Positions 1-9,657 of a stretch of 64,000 nt of DNA are shown here, piece after piece. The stretch is from Burkholderiaceae bacterium (lineage in GTDB: Bacteria; Pseudomonadota; Gammaproteobacteria; Burkholderiales; Burkholderiaceae_B). Positions within the stretch are counted from its first letter, which is position 1. Every line of letters begins with the position of its first letter. The notes below the pieces were generated by a model. It saw nothing but the letters and a program-made list of their open reading frames with translations, was not told the origin of the DNA and searched no databases. The DNA is taken from the NCBI GenBank assembly GCA_021208885.1, contig JAJOJF010000040.1, forward strand, positions 1 to 64,000. Direction: 5' to 3'. Both the position numbers and the translations under genes were made by a program.

Positions 1-359
1 CGTGCCACATCGTGCTCACCTGAGCGCATGAGGGCCAGCTCAACGGCATCCTGCACGTCCTCAATGTGAAACGTGCCGCCGTTGGGGCGACCGCGCACCA
101 GGGCGTTGACCACTTGGTGGGTGAGTTGCTCGACAAGCTCGCGCACACGTGCGGAGGCGGCACCCTGACCACCGTTGACTGCCAGAAATGCTTTGGTCAT
201 CGCAATTGCGATCTTGCTGGGCTCAAACCCAACAACCGCACCATTGCGGCGGATGATGCTGTAGTGAGACCAGGCGCCCCGGGGTGTGGTTGGGGCGGTG
301 GCTGGTGCAGGGATTTGGCCGATGGCTTCGGCGGTTGGGGCTGTGGTGGAAACTTGCAT
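1..359 (-). CDS. nrdA: Ribonucleoside-diphosphate reductase alpha subunit, N-terminal part (runs off window)
   Basis: Large subunit of class I ribonucleotide reductase, which makes deoxyribonucleotides from ribonucleoside diphosphates. Only the first 119 or so codons are visible. After a Pro/Ala/Thr-rich start of about 28 residues comes an ATP-cone allosteric domain with YSIIRRNGAVVGFEPSKIAI and later GGTFHIEDVQDAVELALMRS, matching Burkholderiales NrdA. The ATG at 359 follows an AGGAG ribosome site about 8 bases upstream. The upstream region carries two NrdR boxes, and nrdR itself lies at 18074. The catalytic body is outside the window. Confidence 0.93.
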   Translation of the reverse strand, partial: MQVSTTAPTAEAIGQIPAPATAPTTPRGAWSHYSIIRRNGAVVGFEPSKIAIAMTKAFLAVNGGQGAASARVRELVEQLTHQVVNALVRGRPNGGTFHIEDVQDAVELALMRSGEHDVA

Positions 360-454
360 GTGGACTCCTGCTTTAGGACACGGCTCGCGGTGCTTGGCAA
401 GCCTGTGTTGGCGTAAAAATGCCGCGATTCAAACGCGACATCCATGAGATGTAA

Positions 455-501
455 ACACTAGATCTTGTGTATTTCGAAGATTTATTCACAAATTCTAGTG
501 T
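455..501 (-). promoter_or_regulatory. Tandem NrdR boxes upstream of nrdA
   Basis: Two 16-bp near-palindromes, ACACTAGATCTTGTGT (455-470) and, on the minus strand, ACACTAGAATTTGTGA (486-501), match the NrdR box consensus acaCwAtATaTwGtgt. Their starts are 31 bp apart, close to three helical turns, the usual arrangement for cooperative NrdR binding. They lie about 95-140 bp upstream of the nrdA start, so repression of nrdA by the nrdR product in this window is expected. Confidence 0.85.
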
Positions 502-562
502 TTACTCGCCGAAGGAGCAACTGTCGGTTACCTTGAAAGTTGTACGGGTATTCCCGGATGGG

Positions 563-1990
563 TTAGGCAATATCCAGTCCAAACGCCCGTATACGTTGGC
601 CTACATGTTCACGACCCATGAGCGCGAGCACGGCATCAATGGCTGGCGTTTGTGGGGTTCCTGCCACGATCAGTCGCAGCGGGATAGCAAGCTGCGGCAT
701 TTTTAGGCCATGCTCGGCCAACACTGTCTTGATCGTTGCGCCGATTTCGCTGCTCGTCCATTCAATGGCCTGGCTCTTGCCCCAAAAATCAATCACGGCT
801 TGTTTGGCCTCGGGCGTCATGTGCTTGGTCACGAGCTCTGGGTCTGGTTCGCTTGCCGACCCACAAAACAGCATGGCTGCATCAGCGAGTTGTTCCAGTG
901 TCTCGCTTCGGTCTTTGAGCAAACCGACTGCGGCGGGCAAGTCAACCGCATCGGGGTTGCCATCGCGCGCCAGAATTCGATCGCGTACCTGGTCGGCTAG
1001 CCAGTCGTTGCTGGCCTCTTTTATATAGTGTGCATTGACCCAGTTCAGTTTCTTGGGGTCCCACTGCGAGGCCGATCGCGACAGGTTCTGACCATCAAAC
1101 CACTGCACCAGCTGCTCGCGGCTAAAGATTTCATCATCGGCATGGCTCCACCCAAGTCGCGCCAGATAGTTGACCATCGCCTCGGGCAGATAGCCCGCTT
1201 TGTCATACGCCATGACACTCACGGCGCCGTGGCGCTTGGAGAGTTTCTGGCCATCAGGTCCCAGGATCATCGGCACGTGGCCGTAGGCCGGAATCGGCGC
1301 GCCAAGTGCTTTGAGGATGTTGATTTGTCTTGGTGTGTTGTTGACGTGGTCGTCACCACGCAATACGTGAGTGATGCCCATGTCCCAGTCATCGACCACC
1401 ACACAAAAGTTGTAGGTTGGTGTGCCGTCGGGTCGCGCGATGATGAGATCGTCAAGCTCTTCATTGCGAATGCTGATTGTGCCCTTAACCAGATCGTCCC
1501 AGCTCGTGACCCCTGATTCTGGATTTTTGAAACGCACCACTGGCTTGCGGCCCTCGGGGATGGCAGGCAAGGTTTTGCCGGGCTCTGGTCGCCAGGTGCC
1601 ATCGTATCGTGGCTTGTCGCCGCGCGCCTTGGCCGCTTCACGCATGGCATCCACTTCTTCAGGCGTGCTGTAGCAGTGGTATGCCGTGCCTGCTTGAAGC
1701 ATTTGCGTAACCACCTCCCGGTAGCGGTTCATGTGCTGCATCTGATAAAACGGGCCCTCATCGGGGGTAAATCCGAGCCAAGCCATGCCGTCCAGAATGG
1801 CTTGCACTGCTTCTGGCGTTGAGCGCTCAAGGTCTGTGTCTTCAATGCGCAAAATGAAGTCACCACCGAAATGCTTTGCGAATGCCCAACTATAGAGAGC
1901 CGTGCGAGCGCCACCGAGGTGTAAAAAACCAGTGGGCGAGGGTGCAAAGCGGGTACGGACACGGGTGGGCTGGTCTGAGGATGCTGTCAT
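563..1990 (-). CDS. gltX: Glutamyl-tRNA synthetase
   Basis: Charges tRNA-Glu with glutamate in the cytoplasm. The class I signature [13 protein letters not shown] is at the N-terminus and the KMSKS-type loop KLSKRHG is near the middle, followed by the anticodon-binding region; 475 residues is normal. I place the start at the ATG at 1990, preceded by GAGGAA about 10 bases upstream. An in-frame GTG at 2029 would add 13 residues unlike the family and falls inside the promoter palindrome. It is transcribed toward nrdA, but the NrdR boxes indicate that nrdA has its own promoter. Confidence 0.96.
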   Translation of the reverse strand: MTASSDQPTRVRTRFAPSPTGFLHLGGARTALYSWAFAKHFGGDFILRIEDTDLERSTPEAVQAILDGMAWLGFTPDEGPFYQMQHMNRYREVVTQMLQAGTAYHCYSTPEEVDAMREAAKARGDKPRYDGTWRPEPGKTLPAIPEGRKPVVRFKNPESGVTSWDDLVKGTISIRNEELDDLIIARPDGTPTYNFCVVVDDWDMGITHVLRGDDHVNNTPRQINILKALGAPIPAYGHVPMILGPDGQKLSKRHGAVSVMAYDKAGYLPEAMVNYLARLGWSHADDEIFSREQLVQWFDGQNLSRSASQWDPKKLNWVNAHYIKEASNDWLADQVRDRILARDGNPDAVDLPAAVGLLKDRSETLEQLADAAMLFCGSASEPDPELVTKHMTPEAKQAVIDFWGKSQAIEWTSSEIGATIKTVLAEHGLKMPQLAIPLRLIVAGTPQTPAIDAVLALMGREHVGQRIRAFGLDIA

Positions 1991-2028
1991 CGATGATTTC
2001 CTCGGTGCGGTGTGTTGTTCAAAAATCA

Positions 2029-2062
2029 CTGTCTATATATAGACAGCGTGTATTCATGTCAG
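2029..2062 (-). promoter_or_regulatory. gltX promoter with perfect 18-bp palindrome over the -10 box
   Basis: On the minus strand CTGACA (2062-2057), a 17-bp spacer and TATATA (2039-2034) form a plausible sigma-70 promoter for gltX. The -10 lies inside the perfect palindrome CTGTCTATATATAGACAG (2029-2046). The inner ten bases CTATATATAG equal the NrdR box core, but the flanks are inverted relative to that consensus, so the binding protein is uncertain. Confidence 0.55.
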
Positions 2063-2175
2063 TGGGTCGATACCTGCTGAGAGCCACGGGTGTTGCGCGC
2101 GCAACACAAATCTCGTCACAAAAAGCCTTGCTTAACAAAAGCCTCAGAAAAAACTGACATAGAACTGACATTTGT

Positions 2176-2207
2176 TTGACTTCGATCATGTTGCGGTGCA
2201 ACATAAT
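2176..2207 (+). promoter_or_regulatory. Possible promoter with dyad in a long spacer
   Basis: TTGACT (2176-2181) and CATAAT (2202-2207) are separated by 20 bp. The dyad ATGTTGC-GGT-GCAACAT (2188-2204) lies across the right part of the spacer. A long spacer with a dyad resembles MerR-family promoters, though the dyad is off-centre. It sits about 40 bp upstream of the acetyltransferase start. No candidate regulator gene is adjacent. Confidence 0.35.
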
Positions 2208-2244
2208 GTTGTTAGTATCGAATTGTTCATATTTTAGAGGCAGA

Positions 2245-4731
2245 ATGAACCAACGCCTGCCCAGAGCCGCCAACATGTTTCGCCACACCCTAGATCCGCT
2301 GTTTCAGCCCAAGAGTCTCTTGATTGTCAGCGACAATCCGCTGCCGGTGTTTCAGGCCTTGCCCTCAGGCATTCGTGGCAACACCACTCGAGTCGATGCC
2401 GAGCCGGGCCAATTGCCCGAGTTTCCAGCGTCTCTGGCTGGGGTTAAGTCTGGTGCCAGGCTCGATTTGGCCATTGTCTGCATGCCACCTTTGTTGCTAG
2501 AGGGGGTGTTCGAGGCAATTGAGTCCTACCGGCCGATGGCGCTCATTGTGATGGCTCATGAGGTGATCGATCCAGACCCTGATCGTACCCGGCGACTATG
2601 TGGTGATTGGGCGCGTGCCAACCATTGTGCATTGTTGGGGCCATTTTCATTTGGCCTGCAAAGGCCCCATTTGGGTTTGAACTTGAGCCAGCACCCTTTG
2701 CTGGCGCATCCTGGACGTGCGGCATTGGTGGCGCAGTCGCGCACCATCATGGCCAGTGTGCTGGACTGGGCCGATGATGTGCATGTCGGGTTTTCTGCAG
2801 CGATTGCGTTGGGCCAAGAGTCGGTTACACGCTTGCCCGATGTGTTGGACTATCTGGCCACTGACACCCGCACCGACAGCATTGCTATTTACATTGACGA
2901 TGAGCTGGAGTCTGGACGCGAGTTTATGAGCGCGATTCGAGCCGCTGCCAGCGTCAAGCCCGTGGTTGTCTTGAAGGCCGGCTCGGCCAACGAATCCCGG
3001 CAAGCTGATCTGGCGTTCGATGCTGCCCTGCGACGTGCCGGTGCGGTGCGGGTGCGCTACTTCATTCAGCTGTTTTCGGCCTTAAAGGTGTTTAATTACA
3101 GTCGCCGTCCGCGTGGGCGGCGCGTGGCTGTGTTGGCCAATGGTGAGGCACCGGCGCAGCTCGCGTTGGACATGGCGGCTCAAGACGGTCCGATTCTCAA
3201 GGCCGATCTGGACGCCAAGACCAGTCGTCGCCTGGCCAAGCTATTGGAACCGGGCTCCAAAACACACAATCCGGTGGTTACACACCAGCCGCTGACTGAA
3301 CTGCTGGTCAAGGAAATCCTGCAGCTGCTGATGGAAGATGCTGGCGTAGATGGGGTATTGGTGATGTTTGCGCCAGACCCGCGTTCGGACTTCAACCGGG
3401 TGTCAGCAGCATTGGCTGAGTTTTCTCCTAAAGCACCCAAGCCAGTAATCAGTTGCTTCATGGGCGACGCAGGCATGCGTCCAATCCGCAGGCGGTTAGA
3501 TGATGCGGGCACGCCGGCTTTTCGTACGCCAGAGTCCGCAGCCAATGCATTTGGCATCTTGGCGGCCTATCACTACAACCAGCAACTGTTGCTGCAGATT
3601 CAGCCAGCTGAGCCAGAGCATGGCCAGCCTATGATCGAACAGGCGCGCGCCCGCATTCGAGCGTCGCTTGGCCATGGCCACGAGTGGCTTGAGCCCGATG
3701 TGGCTTGGGCCTTGTTGCGCGATTTTCATGTCCCGTTGCAAAGCCTTGATAAACCGAGTCTCAAGCCCTTGTCTGTGGATGACATGCCAGCAGCTGTCTG
3801 GGTTGAGCGCGATGCCAATTTCGGGCCAGTCATTCGTTTTGGGGCGGGCGGTGTGCTTGGGCGATTTGCACCGGACCAAGCTGCTGCAGACCTCGCGCCA
3901 CTGAACTATTTCCTGGCCAGACGCATGGTCAAGCGCAGTCTGTTCTGGAAAAAGCTTCCCGAAGACTTTTACCCGGAACCTGTGTTTGAGCAGCTATTGA
4001 TGTTGCTTGAACTGGTCTCTGATCTGGTTAGCGAATGTCCAGAGGTCTTGAGCTTGCGTATCGACCCGCTTGTGGTACGCGGCCAAGTTTTAATGAGCTC
4101 GAACATTCGCATTCAAATCAGCCCGAGCCACGGCACTAGGGACCCGGCAGCAGATGGCTATGCTCATATGTCGGTGCACCCATATCCGCGTCGTTTGGTG
4201 CAGCGCCTGCCGCTTGGTGATGATCGGGTGGGAGTTTTGAGGCCGATCCGGCCCGATGACGCACAGGCCCTTCAAGACTTCATCCGCGGTCTGTCAGAAG
4301 AGGCGCGTTACATGCGGTTTGTGTCAATGATGCGCGAGCTCACCCCGCGCATGCTGTCACGCTATACCCATGTTGACTACCACCGGGAACTGGCACTGTT
4401 GGCTACTTGCGAGCTTGCTGATGCACAGGGTCATAAGCAAGAGACCATCATTGGCCTGGCGCACTACCTGCGCAATCCGGATGGGCGTGGAGCTGAATAC
4501 GCGTTGGTGATTGCCGACAACTGGCAGGGACACGGCCTAGGCCGGCGCCTGATGAGCCGGCTTATTGATGCAGCTCGCCAACAGGGTCTCGATTACATCG
4601 AGGGGATGGTGCTGTCAAACAATCGTCCCATGCTGTCTTTGATGACCAAACTTGGCATGATCAATGACCCGGATCCTGATGACTCTTCGATGCGTCGCGT
4701 GTGGATGAGCCTTGATCCGGTAACTGTCTAG
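2245..4731 (+). CDS. Bifunctional acyl-CoA ligase-like / GNAT protein acetyltransferase (Pat/PatZ type)
   Basis: Product of 828 residues. The N-terminal part is a CoA-binding and succinyl-CoA-ligase-like region (start MFRHTLDPLFQPKSLLIV), then a diverged ATP-grasp-like segment around residues 480-640, then a C-terminal GNAT domain (from about residue 660: VLRPIRPDDAQALQDFIRGL, with the acetyl-CoA region GHGLGRRLMSRLIDAARQQG). This matches the lysine acetyltransferases that inactivate acyl-CoA synthetases (Pat of Salmonella, YfiQ/PatZ of E. coli). The ATG at 2245 follows AGAGG; an earlier in-frame ATG at 2176 overlaps the promoter. Divergent from gltX. The substrate is not provable here. Confidence 0.85.
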   Translation: MNQRLPRAANMFRHTLDPLFQPKSLLIVSDNPLPVFQALPSGIRGNTTRVDAEPGQLPEFPASLAGVKSGARLDLAIVCMPPLLLEGVFEAIESYRPMALIVMAHEVIDPDPDRTRRLCGDWARANHCALLGPFSFGLQRPHLGLNLSQHPLLAHPGRAALVAQSRTIMASVLDWADDVHVGFSAAIALGQESVTRLPDVLDYLATDTRTDSIAIYIDDELESGREFMSAIRAAASVKPVVVLKAGSANESRQADLAFDAALRRAGAVRVRYFIQLFSALKVFNYSRRPRGRRVAVLANGEAPAQLALDMAAQDGPILKADLDAKTSRRLAKLLEPGSKTHNPVVTHQPLTELLVKEILQLLMEDAGVDGVLVMFAPDPRSDFNRVSAALAEFSPKAPKPVISCFMGDAGMRPIRRRLDDAGTPAFRTPESAANAFGILAAYHYNQQLLLQIQPAEPEHGQPMIEQARARIRASLGHGHEWLEPDVAWALLRDFHVPLQSLDKPSLKPLSVDDMPAAVWVERDANFGPVIRFGAGGVLGRFAPDQAAADLAPLNYFLARRMVKRSLFWKKLPEDFYPEPVFEQLLMLLELVSDLVSECPEVLSLRIDPLVVRGQVLMSSNIRIQISPSHGTRDPAADGYAHMSVHPYPRRLVQRLPLGDDRVGVLRPIRPDDAQALQDFIRGLSEEARYMRFVSMMRELTPRMLSRYTHVDYHRELALLATCELADAQGHKQETIIGLAHYLRNPDGRGAEYALVIADNWQGHGLGRRLMSRLIDAARQQGLDYIEGMVLSNNRPMLSLMTKLGMINDPDPDDSSMRRVWMSLDPVTV

Positions 4732-5399
4732 CGCAGTACTGACTTCATAAACTGTGCGATGTCATGAACCTCTTCTGGACACACGCTGTGTTGCATCGGG
4801 TAGGTGTGCCAATTAACCTGATAGCCGTGCGAGACCAAAAGCCGCTTGGTGCTCTCGCCTCGTTCGAGTGCTACGACGGGATCGTGTGTGCCATGCGCTA
4901 AAAATATAGCGGTCTGCTGATTGGCCGGTGCCCAATGGGGTGCTGCTCGATCCGCGAGTGGTAAGTATCCCGACAGTCCAATCAAACCGCCAAGTTTTTC
5001 TGGGTAGCGAAGACCTGTGTGCAGTGTCATGGCGCAACCCTGTGAGAAGCCAGCCAACACGATGTTCTCAGTAGCCACGCCAAGGCCGTTCTCGCGTTTG
5101 ATTAAATCGGCGATCATCTGCTCAGACTCCCGAATGCCAGCGTCGTCTTCGACCCGCACCAAAGCGGGCGTCAGGATGTCATACCAGGCGCGCATGGCCA
5201 TGCCGCCATTGATCGTGACGGGTCGAACTGGTGCGTGTGGAAAGATGAAGCGCGTTGGGGTGGTGATTCCTAGGGCGGGAACCAGCGGTTCAAAGTCATG
5301 GCCATCGGCCCCTAAGCCATGCAACCAAATCACGCTTTGGGTGGGGTTAGGGCCAGTTTCTCTTTCAATGAATTGCAGCACGTGGCGTGAGTCAGTCAT
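4728..5399 (-). CDS. Carboxylesterase / lysophospholipase-like alpha/beta hydrolase
   Basis: A 223-residue cytoplasmic hydrolase of the phospholipase/carboxylesterase family. It shows the oxyanion-loop motif [19 protein letters not shown] near residue 23, the nucleophile elbow GFSQG near residue 117, AHGTHDPVV carrying the acid residue near 170, and a C-terminal His in MQHSVCPEE, so the Ser-Asp-His triad is complete. The start ATG overlaps the darP stop by 8 bp (ATGACTGA), so the two genes are probably translationally coupled. Its 3' end overlaps the end of the convergent acetyltransferase gene by 4 bp. The physiological ester is unknown. Confidence 0.88.
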   Translation of the reverse strand: MTDSRHVLQFIERETGPNPTQSVIWLHGLGADGHDFEPLVPALGITTPTRFIFPHAPVRPVTINGGMAMRAWYDILTPALVRVEDDAGIRESEQMIADLIKRENGLGVATENIVLAGFSQGCAMTLHTGLRYPEKLGGLIGLSGYLPLADRAAPHWAPANQQTAIFLAHGTHDPVVALERGESTKRLLVSHGYQVNWHTYPMQHSVCPEEVHDIAQFMKSVLR

Positions 5400-5973
5400 G
5401 TTCGGGTTCCGTGGTTGCCGTCGTGGAAGGAACGTTGTCCGGGCTGGGCGTGGCGGCTTTGATCGCTTGGTATAACGCCCGGTAGTGTTTGCGTTGGGGC
5501 TCTTGCCCAGGCAAGAGAGCCTGGTTTTTCTTGTGCTCTGCGCGCGCAGCGCGAATTAGCGACCGGATCGCTTGTACATCCACGTCCGGATGGGCATCTA
5601 GCCACGGCGTGAGTGCTGCATCGTCATCGATCAGTCGGTCGCGATCACGCTCAATCGCGTGCAAATAAGCAGTTTCCTGGCGTGAACCGTTGGCCCAGGT
5701 GTCCATTTGCTGACGGATTTGCTCTGCCGGTGCATCGCGCATCAACTTGCCAACGTAGTGGATCTGTCGGCGGCGGCCCTCCCGGCTCGTTGTGCGCTGT
5801 GCCAAGAGCACGGCATCGCGCAGCTTCTCGCTAAGCGGTAACTGTTTGATGCGATCGGTGCTCAGTTCAACAATGGCTTTGCCAAGCTCTTGTAGCGCCA
5901 GCATCTCGCGCTTGACTTGCGACTTGCTTGGGCGCTCATCGAAATTCTGATTGTCTTGATCTTCTTGGGTCAT
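5392..5973 (-). CDS. darP: Ribosome-associated protein DarP/YjgA (DUF615)
   Basis: A 193-residue charged, helical protein of the YjgA family, which binds late 50S precursors and promotes peptidyl-transferase-centre maturation. The family segment [20 protein letters not shown] is at residues 14-33, followed by conserved [11 protein letters not shown] and [14 protein letters not shown]. An acidic N-terminus and a long basic C-terminal extension are typical of Burkholderiales members. It is transcribed divergently from pmbA, as is common in proteobacteria, across a gap of about 80 bp. Confidence 0.93.
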   Translation of the reverse strand: MTQEDQDNQNFDERPSKSQVKREMLALQELGKAIVELSTDRIKQLPLSEKLRDAVLLAQRTTSREGRRRQIHYVGKLMRDAPAEQIRQQMDTWANGSRQETAYLHAIERDRDRLIDDDAALTPWLDAHPDVDVQAIRSLIRAARAEHKKNQALLPGQEPQRKHYRALYQAIKAATPSPDNVPSTTATTEPEHD

Positions 5974-6052
5974 TTGGTGCGTTGTTTAACTGTCCTTCGG
6001 TATCATACGGGATTACAACAATTTACTTGGATCACCAAAAGGTCAATCGCAC

Positions 6053-7408
6053 ATGCAGCCACTGCCGCATCAGGAACACCGGGCCCAATTTGAAGACCTC
6101 GTCACCCAGGCGCTGGATTTTGCCAAGACGCTAGGGGCCAGCGACGCGGTCGCTGAGGTCTCCGAAGGCCAGGGCATGGCGGTCAACGTGCGCTTGGGCG
6201 AAGTCGAGACGGTTGAGCAGACCCGAGACCGTTCACTGGCCATCACCGTCTATGCTGGGCAGCGACGTGGATCGGCTTCGACCTCAGACTTTTCTCGGGC
6301 AGCGCTTGAGCAGACCGTGCAGGCTGCCTGGCACATTGCGCGCTACACCGCTGAAGACCCGGCTGCAGGCCTGCCCGATGCTGACAAGCTGATGCTTGCG
6401 GCCAGCCCAGACCTCTCGCTTTATCATCCCTGGGCGATTTCGGTCGATGAGGCTGCAAGACTGGCGATTCAAGCCGAAGACGCTGCGCGCGGGGTCAGCA
6501 AACACATCACCAACTCAGAGGGTGCCAGTGTTGACAGCCATGAAGGCCAGTTTGTCATGGGCAACACCCGCGGGTTTCTTGACGGTTACACCTATACCCG
6601 CCATGGGCTTTCGGTAGTGCCGATTGCCGGTCGCGGTGACAACATGCAGCGCGACTATTGGTACACCAGTGACCGCATCGCGCAACGTCTGTCACCACCC
6701 GAGCAGGTCGGGCGTTATGCGGCCGAGCGCGTGTTGTCTCGCTTAAATGCTCGCCGGTTGTCCACACGCCAGGTACCGGTGTTGTTTGAAGCGCCTCTAG
6801 CTTTGGGCTTGCTAGGTGCGCTGACCCAGGCTGTCAGTGGTGGCGCGTTGTATCGTCAGACCACATTCCTGCCCGACTCTCTAGGGCAGTCGATTTTTCC
6901 GGATCATGTTTTTATCGATGAAAACCCCTTTATCCCCTCGGCAATGGGGTCGGGTGCGTTTGACGATGAGGGTGTGCGTACCGAGTTGCGCCAGATTGTT
7001 ACAGCGGGCATCCTGCAAAGCTACTTCTTGTCGACCTACACCGCTCGCAAGCTTGGCATGCAGACCACGGGCCACGCTGGCGGCTCGCACAACTTGCGCC
7101 TGTATTCCACCAAAACAACCTCAGCAGATGACCTTGCTGGCATGCTGAAAGAAATGGGCACGGGGCTCTTGGTGACAGAGCTGATTGGCCAGGGGGTGAA
7201 CTACGTGACAGGGGACTATTCACGAGGTGCCTTTGGTTACTGGGTAGAAAACGGTGAAATTCAGTACCCAGTCCAGGAAATCACGATTGCGGGCAACCTC
7301 AAAGACATGTTCCGCCAGATCGTCAAAGTCGGTGCTGACGAACTCAACCGGGGCAGCAAGACCACGGGTTCGATTTTGATTGAGCGCATGTCGATCGCAG
7401 GGACTTGA
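6053..7408 (+). CDS. pmbA: Metalloprotease-complex subunit PmbA/TldE
   Basis: A 451-residue TldE/PmbA protein, the non-catalytic partner of TldD in the heterodimeric protease that acts on microcin B17-type and other unfolded peptides. The family body is intact: ASDAVAEVSEGQGMAVNVRLGE near the start, TRDRSLAITVYAGQRRG, and the C-terminal GVNYVTGDYSRGAFGYWVENG. The catalytic HExxxH helix of TldD is absent, as expected. The start ATG follows AAGG about 12 bases upstream. It is divergent from darP. Confidence 0.95.
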   Translation: MQPLPHQEHRAQFEDLVTQALDFAKTLGASDAVAEVSEGQGMAVNVRLGEVETVEQTRDRSLAITVYAGQRRGSASTSDFSRAALEQTVQAAWHIARYTAEDPAAGLPDADKLMLAASPDLSLYHPWAISVDEAARLAIQAEDAARGVSKHITNSEGASVDSHEGQFVMGNTRGFLDGYTYTRHGLSVVPIAGRGDNMQRDYWYTSDRIAQRLSPPEQVGRYAAERVLSRLNARRLSTRQVPVLFEAPLALGLLGALTQAVSGGALYRQTTFLPDSLGQSIFPDHVFIDENPFIPSAMGSGAFDDEGVRTELRQIVTAGILQSYFLSTYTARKLGMQTTGHAGGSHNLRLYSTKTTSADDLAGMLKEMGTGLLVTELIGQGVNYVTGDYSRGAFGYWVENGEIQYPVQEITIAGNLKDMFRQIVKVGADELNRGSKTTGSILIERMSIAGT

Positions 7409-7581
7409 CAGGTCTTGCGAACCACGAAAGTCACTGATTTCATGGTAATATCGTTGATTACTCCGCGAAAACGTGCAGTGGTACGGGTGGGTTACACACC
7501 TTGACGAGTGTATGTGGCTGTTGGGTAAGCAAGCAGAATCAGAAGATGGTCTTCGGTTCGTAACGTATTTAGGATCCAATC

Positions 7582-8010
7582 ATGAAAACCTTCGTGGCTA
7601 AGCCGCATGAAGTAAAGCGTGACTGGTTTGTGATTGACGCCAAGGGCAAAGTCCTGGGTCGTGTGGCCAGCGAAGTCGCACGCCGTTTGCGCGGAAAGCA
7701 CAAGCCTGAATTCACGCCGCACGTTGATACAGGTGACTACATCGTCATCATCAACGCTGCTGACATCGTTGTTACCGGCAACAAGGCATTGAACAAGAAG
7801 TACTACCGTCACTCGACATACCCAGGTGGTATCTCTGAGACGAACTTTGCCAAGATGCAAGAGCGTTTCCCGGGTCGCGCGATCCAGAAAGCCGTCAAGG
7901 GCATGTTGCCTAACGGTCCGCTGGGCTACGCCATGATCAAAAAGCTCAAGATCTACGCTGGTAGCGAGCATCCTCATGCTGCGCAACAACCGCAGCCTCT
8001 CGATTTCTAA
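7582..8010 (+). CDS. rplM: Large ribosomal subunit protein uL13
   Basis: A 142-residue L13 protein of full length, with [20 protein letters not shown] at the N-terminus and the conserved [19 protein letters not shown] and [20 protein letters not shown]. It starts a two-gene operon with rpsI, 9 bp downstream. The leader of about 170 bp after pmbA contains TAATAT near 7445, a plausible -10 box. Confidence 0.98.
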   Translation: MKTFVAKPHEVKRDWFVIDAKGKVLGRVASEVARRLRGKHKPEFTPHVDTGDYIVIINAADIVVTGNKALNKKYYRHSTYPGGISETNFAKMQERFPGRAIQKAVKGMLPNGPLGYAMIKKLKIYAGSEHPHAAQQPQPLDF

Positions 8011-8019
8011 GGACGCGTC

Positions 8020-8412
8020 ATGATTGGTAATTGGAACTATGGCACTGGCCGCCGCAAGACTTCGGTGGCCCGCGTGTTTCTTAAAAAGGGCACTGGCAAG
8101 ATTGTTGTCAACGGCAAACCTGTTGATGAGTTCTTCGCTCGTGAAACCGGCCGCATGGTCGTGCGCCAGCCGCTCGAGCTGACTGGCCATCTAGAGTCGT
8201 TTGACTTTCACATTAACGTGCACGGTGGCGGCGAAAGCGGCCAGGCCGGCGCTGTTCGGCACGGCATCACTCGTGCGTTGATCGACTACGACGCAACGCT
8301 CAAGCCCGCATTGTCAAACGCTGGCTATGTGACCCGTGACGCCCGTGAAGTTGAGCGTAAGAAAGTTGGTCTGCGCAAGGCACGTCGCCGCAAGCAGTTC
8401 AGCAAGCGCTAA
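8020..8412 (+). CDS. rpsI: Small ribosomal subunit protein uS9
   Basis: A 130-residue S9 protein. It has [20 protein letters not shown] near the start, the conserved [20 protein letters not shown] in the middle and the basic tail ending [11 protein letters not shown] that reaches the ribosomal P site. It lies 9 bp after rplM behind AAGGA and is followed by a strong intrinsic terminator, so rplM-rpsI looks like a closed operon. Confidence 0.98.
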   Translation: MIGNWNYGTGRRKTSVARVFLKKGTGKIVVNGKPVDEFFARETGRMVVRQPLELTGHLESFDFHINVHGGGESGQAGAVRHGITRALIDYDATLKPALSNAGYVTRDAREVERKKVGLRKARRRKQFSKR

Positions 8413-8457
8413 GCTGCGAGCGCAACTTCGGTTGCGTCTACCGTCACACAAGAAACG

Positions 8458-8490
8458 CCGCTCCATTGTTGTCTCTGGAGCGGTTTTTTT
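8458..8490 (+). terminator. Rho-independent terminator of rplM-rpsI
   Basis: CCGCTCCA (8458-8465) pairs with TGGAGCGG (8476-8483) across an 11-base loop, followed at once by seven T residues. It lies 46 bp after the rpsI stop. Confidence 0.92.
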
Positions 8491-8595
8491 ATGCAGTGCC
8501 ACAACGGATTTTCGGCTTCTTTTAAAAGTGTGGCTCGCCAACCGTGGCTACGCACTAGAATGACGCTTTAAGCATTCAGTTACAGGGTTTCGGTC

Positions 8596-9657
8596 ATGTC
8601 CTCATCTCACACCCCTATCAAAGTCGGCATCGTTGGTGGCACGGGTTACACCGGCGTTGAGCTGTTACGTTTGTTAAGCCAGCATCCCAATGTTGAACTG
8701 ACTGCGATCACGTCCCGGAAAGAGTCTGGGCTCCCAGTAGCCGACATGTATCCGAACCTGCGTGGCAAGGTTGGCTTGGCGTTTTGTACCCCTGAAGAGG
8801 CAAACTTGGCTAACTGCGACGTGGTGTTTTTTGCGACCCCGCATGGTGTGGCCATGAGCCAGGCCAAAGAACTGCTGGCGGCCAACGTCAAAATCATCGA
8901 TCTGGCAGCTGATTTCCGTCTCCAAGACACGGCGGTGTTTGAGCAGTGGTACAAAATGCCACACGCTTGTCCGGACGTGCTGGCTGACTCGGTCTACGGC
9001 CTGCCGGAGCTCAACCGCGCAGCGATTGCCAAAGCCCAAGTGGTTGGCAATCCAGGGTGTTACCCAACCACGGTGTTGTTGGGGTTGGCGCCCTTGTTAA
9101 AACCCAATGTCCTGATTGATACGAGCGACATCATCGCCGACTCCAAGAGTGGTGTTAGCGGTGCGGGCCGAGGCGCCTCGGTGGGCAGTCTCTTCTCAGA
9201 AGTCAGTGACAGTTTCAAGGCTTATGGTGTTTCCGGTCATCGCCATCACCCGGAGATCAAGGCCCAGCTTGACTTGCTTGCCGGTGCCTCGGTCAACCTC
9301 ACGTTTGTGCCGCATCTGGTGCCAATGGTGCGTGGCATGTTCAGTACACTTTACGTGAAGCTTTTGCCTGGTGCCAAGGGTGTTGACCTTCAAGCGCTAT
9401 ATGAGTCTTTTTACGCCAAAGAGACCTTTGTTGATGTGATGCCCTCTGGCAGCCTGCCAGAAACGCGTTCGGTGCGCGCCTCAAATCAGTTGCGTCTGGC
9501 CTTGCACCGGCCACCCGGCCATCCGGACCGCTTGATTGTGCTGGCGATTCAGGACAATCTTGTCAAGGGCGCTTCTGGCCAAGCTGTGCAAAACATGAAT
9601 TTGATGTTTGGCTTGCGCGAGGACACTGGCTTGTCTCAAGTTGCCATCCTGCCTTGA
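8596..9657 (+). CDS. argC: N-acetyl-gamma-glutamyl-phosphate reductase
   Basis: Third step of arginine synthesis: NADPH-dependent reduction of N-acetyl-glutamyl phosphate to the semialdehyde. The 353-residue product has the dinucleotide motif [20 protein letters not shown] at the N-terminus, catalytic Cys in VGNPGCYPT, and [10 protein letters not shown] with the downstream GHRHHPEI. It is the long-form enzyme found in betaproteobacteria. It stands alone behind the rpsI terminator, and its last 22 bp overlap the 3' end of the convergent permease gene. Confidence 0.96.
   Translation: MSSSHTPIKVGIVGGTGYTGVELLRLLSQHPNVELTAITSRKESGLPVADMYPNLRGKVGLAFCTPEEANLANCDVVFFATPHGVAMSQAKELLAANVKIIDLAADFRLQDTAVFEQWYKMPHACPDVLADSVYGLPELNRAAIAKAQVVGNPGCYPTTVLLGLAPLLKPNVLIDTSDIIADSKSGVSGAGRGASVGSLFSEVSDSFKAYGVSGHRHHPEIKAQLDLLAGASVNLTFVPHLVPMVRGMFSTLYVKLLPGAKGVDLQALYESFYAKETFVDVMPSGSLPETRSVRASNQLRLALHRPPGHPDRLIVLAIQDNLVKGASGQAVQNMNLMFGLREDTGLSQVAILP

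Noticed and set aside
66-445. Open frames on both strands at the left end (116 and 82 codons)
   Set aside because: They are shadows of the nrdA N-terminus and leader; the nrdA frame matches the ATP-cone family residue by residue.
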